Below, in pieces: positions 6,551 through 7,486 of a DNA stretch of 7,486 nt. A program made the translations under genes and the position numbers. Each line of letters starts with the position of its first letter. Positions within the stretch are counted from its first letter, which is position 1. The stretch is from Candidatus Fermentibacterota bacterium (GTDB lineage Bacteria; Fermentibacterota; Fermentibacteria; Fermentibacterales; Fermentibacteraceae), in NCBI GenBank assembly GCA_012523605.1, contig JAAYTY010000199.1, positions 1-7,486 on the forward strand. Reading direction: 5' to 3'. Under the pieces are notes generated by a model, which was not told where the DNA came from, did not search any database, and saw only the letters and a list, made by a program, of their open reading frames with translations.

Positions 6551-6988
6551 ATGCTCTGGGTTACCCGCTCGCAGGTCAGAATCGACAGGCTCGCCTGCCC
6601 GTGGCTCATAACGAGGTTCATCGACTCCGAGGCCGAGTTCCTCTTCGTGCCGGCCTCCCAGGTGGACTCGGTATCCGTCGACGAGGGAGCCATCCCGTTC
6701 GACGCCCCCGGGGCCGATCTGGGACGCCACGGCGACATGTGCACCTTCGACGCACTGATCGAGCGATACGGGCTCGAGGAACCCGCTCTCTCGCTGATGG
6801 CGGAGATCGTCAGGGGAGCCGTCACCGGCACCGGAGTCCTGCATCCGGCATCCGCGGGACTGGCCGCCATAGCAGAAGGCTTCAGCCTCCGGTACCCCGA
6901 CGATTACTCCAGTATCGACAGGCAGTACGAACTGTACGACTCCCTGTACGCATGGTGCCGTCTGCAGACGGCACCGCGCATCGGCTGA
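6551..6988 (+). CDS. Stand-alone ChrB C-terminal domain protein (chromate-resistance family)
   Basis: A 145-residue protein matching, from memory, the C-terminal domain of ChrB (Pfam ChrB_C): WVTRSQVRIDRLACPWLITRF at the N-terminus (Asp12, Arg13, Cys16), EAEFLFVPA, then the segment with His60, Cys64 and Asp67 (RHGDMCTFDALI), an EIVRGA helix, and the closing YDSLYAWCR. Full ChrB proteins carry an N-terminal DNA-binding half and sense chromate to control the transporter ChrA. Here that half is absent, and the good ribosome binding site shows this is a natural short form, not a truncation. No chrA-like transporter lies in the window. In family members I recall, VRGA is followed by Asp (VRGADT); here it is Val (VRGAVTG). 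The biochemical role of the isolated domain is not established, so chromate resistance should be read as a family name. It follows the small conserved gene by 54 bases on the same strand and converges on the minus-strand gene that ends at 7000. Confidence 0.9.
   Translation: MLWVTRSQVRIDRLACPWLITRFIDSEAEFLFVPASQVDSVSVDEGAIPFDAPGADLGRHGDMCTFDALIERYGLEEPALSLMAEIVRGAVTGTGVLHPASAGLAAIAEGFSLRYPDDYSSIDRQYELYDSLYAWCRLQTAPRIG
6954..6975. repeat. 22-bp perfect palindrome at the end of the ChrB-like gene
   Basis: The left half GGTGCCGTCTG (6954-6964) is the exact reverse complement of the right half (6965-6975). As RNA it forms a nine-pair stem with a UGCA tetraloop, identical on either strand. It overlaps codons 135-142 of the ChrB-like gene, ends 10 bases before that gene's stop codon, and lies 24 bases past the stop codon of the convergent minus-strand gene. 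Neither strand has a T-tract after it. It may act as a two-way transcript-end hairpin or as a dimeric protein-binding site. Confidence 0.6.
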
Positions 6989-6999
6989 TCGCCGGGGGC

Positions 7000-7410
7000 C
7001 TATTCGCCTGCAAGAGCCTGGAGCTCCTCCCTCACGCCGTCCACGCGTTCGCGTATGGCGGCCGTCTCGGAGTCTATCTCCGCCAGCGCAGACGCCAGCC
7101 TGTCACGCGCGGCCACCATCTCGGCCCTGTAGGTCTCCAGATCCTCGACGATGGAAGCCACCTCGGGATCGAGGTCGTTCAGCTCGCGCAGTCTGGACGA
7201 CGCCTCGTCCAGCGTGGAGACACCGGGGATGAGGTCCTCCAGCCCGTCGAGGGATGCCGAGAGCCCGTCGAGCTCGGAGGCAACCTCCTCGAGAATGGGG
7301 ATTCCCGGGATCTCGATGTCGGGAAGCTCGGGAACCTCGGGTAAGTCGGGCGTCTCCGGGAGCCCGAAGGATATCAGCGTCGCGAGTGCGAGCGATGCCA
7401 TAACCGCCAT
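7000..7410 (-). CDS. Small acidic, probably exported protein with Pro-x-x tract and coiled-coil body
   Basis: A 136-residue protein that I do not recognise. An in-frame TGA two codons upstream makes ATG 7410 the first possible start, and AAAGGAG seven bases upstream supports it. Residues 2-17 (AVMASLALATLISFGL) are hydrophobic and resemble a signal peptide or a short anchor, but there is no Lys or Arg in front of them, which is unusual. Residues 18-40 hold prolines at 18, 21, 24, 27, 30, 35 and 38, mostly in Pro-acidic-x triplets. Residues 41-136 are highly acidic, Leu/Ala/Glu-rich and helical with heptad-like spacing of hydrophobic residues (ELDGLSASLDGLEDL; later RDRLASALAEIDSETAAI), so a coiled coil is likely. 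There are no cysteines and no catalytic motif. A rod-like periplasmic or surface-tethered structural protein would fit, by inference only. It converges on the ChrB-like gene with 11 bases between stop codons, so it has its own promoter to the right. Confidence 0.75.
   Translation of the reverse strand: MAVMASLALATLISFGLPETPDLPEVPELPDIEIPGIPILEEVASELDGLSASLDGLEDLIPGVSTLDEASSRLRELNDLDPEVASIVEDLETYRAEMVAARDRLASALAEIDSETAAIRERVDGVREELQALAGE
7321..7356 (-). repeat. Four imperfect 9-base tandem units encoding the Pro-x-x tract
   Basis: On the + strand the units gggaagctc, gggaacctc, gggtaagtc and gggcgtctc follow one another without gaps. Read on the minus strand each encodes a tripeptide of Pro, an acidic residue and a third residue (PET, PDL, PEV, PEL). 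The unit pattern suggests past slippage expansion of a spacer between the export segment and the helical body. Confidence 0.55.
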
Positions 7411-7417
7411 GTCTCAT

Positions 7418-7424
7418 CTCCTTT
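7418..7424 (-). promoter_or_regulatory. Ribosome binding site of the minus-strand small gene
   Basis: Read on the minus strand this is AAAGGAG with a seven-base spacer to ATG 7410. An ATG at 7417, in another frame, touches the site directly and is therefore not a usable start. Confidence 0.75.
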
Positions 7425-7486
7425 CGGGATTTCGATGCGGATTCGCCGGTCTGCGGGTTCGTGCCAAGGTCGAGAGCCCGGTCGAA

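Noticed and set aside
5792..6844. Long minus-strand open frame opposite the cyclase end and the next two genes
   Set aside because: It is antisense to three genes with recognisable protein signatures. Its own product shows no family motif.
6034..7344. A 1311-base open frame on the + strand spanning three other genes
   Set aside because: It runs out of frame through the small conserved gene and the ChrB-like gene and antisense to the minus-strand gene. Its product is Arg/Pro/Gly-rich with no domain, as expected for a shadow frame in GC-rich DNA.
7453..7467. Sigma-54-like promoter on the minus strand before the small exported-protein gene (TTGGCACG then GC)
   Set aside because: The GG and GC dinucleotides are separated by nine bases where sigma-54 needs ten, and the TT before the GC is missing. 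Read as sigma-70, TTGGCA has no acceptable -10 at 17 bases.

Overview
This 7.5 kb window is GC-rich (about 60-65 % by eye) and almost entirely coding. It carries five protein genes and no RNA gene, insertion sequence, CRISPR array or attachment site that I can recognise. The signalling architectures, Shine-Dalgarno spacing and short intergenic gaps are bacterial. Arginine is often encoded by AGG or AGA despite the high GC, and Leu-Glu is usually written CTC-GAG. That argues against an ordinary enterobacterial or actinobacterial codon pattern, but I cannot name a phylum. An uncultured high-GC environmental lineage is a guess.

Left part (1-2326, + strand): the 3' portion of a large hybrid sensor histidine kinase, with at least four PAS modules, then HisKA, HATPase and a C-terminal receiver. 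Its N-terminus lies outside the window. After a 106-base gap comes a 1189-residue class III nucleotide cyclase (2433-6002) with the cyclase-ATPase-TPR layout of soluble adenylyl cyclase-like proteins. All six expected catalytic and specificity residues are present, and its C-terminal half contains an uninterrupted 40-residue repeat.

Right part: a 165-residue protein of a phage-associated uncharacterised family (5999-6496) begins on a GTG that overlaps the cyclase stop codon, so the two are probably translationally coupled. A 54-base gap with a 9-bp hairpin leads to a stand-alone ChrB C-terminal-type (chromate resistance) protein (6551-6988). It runs convergently, 11 bases away, into a small minus-strand gene (7000-7410). 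That gene encodes an acidic, probably exported protein with a Pro-x-x tract and a helical or coiled-coil body. A 22-bp perfect palindrome sits at the end of the ChrB-like gene, facing both convergent transcripts.

The kinase and cyclase are both signalling proteins in the same orientation and could share a transcript, but nothing visible proves they act in one pathway. The least explained parts are the cyclase-coupled small protein, the stand-alone ChrB-like domain with no visible chromate transporter, and the small secreted-looking protein. I see no clear-cut new system, only several testable oddities.
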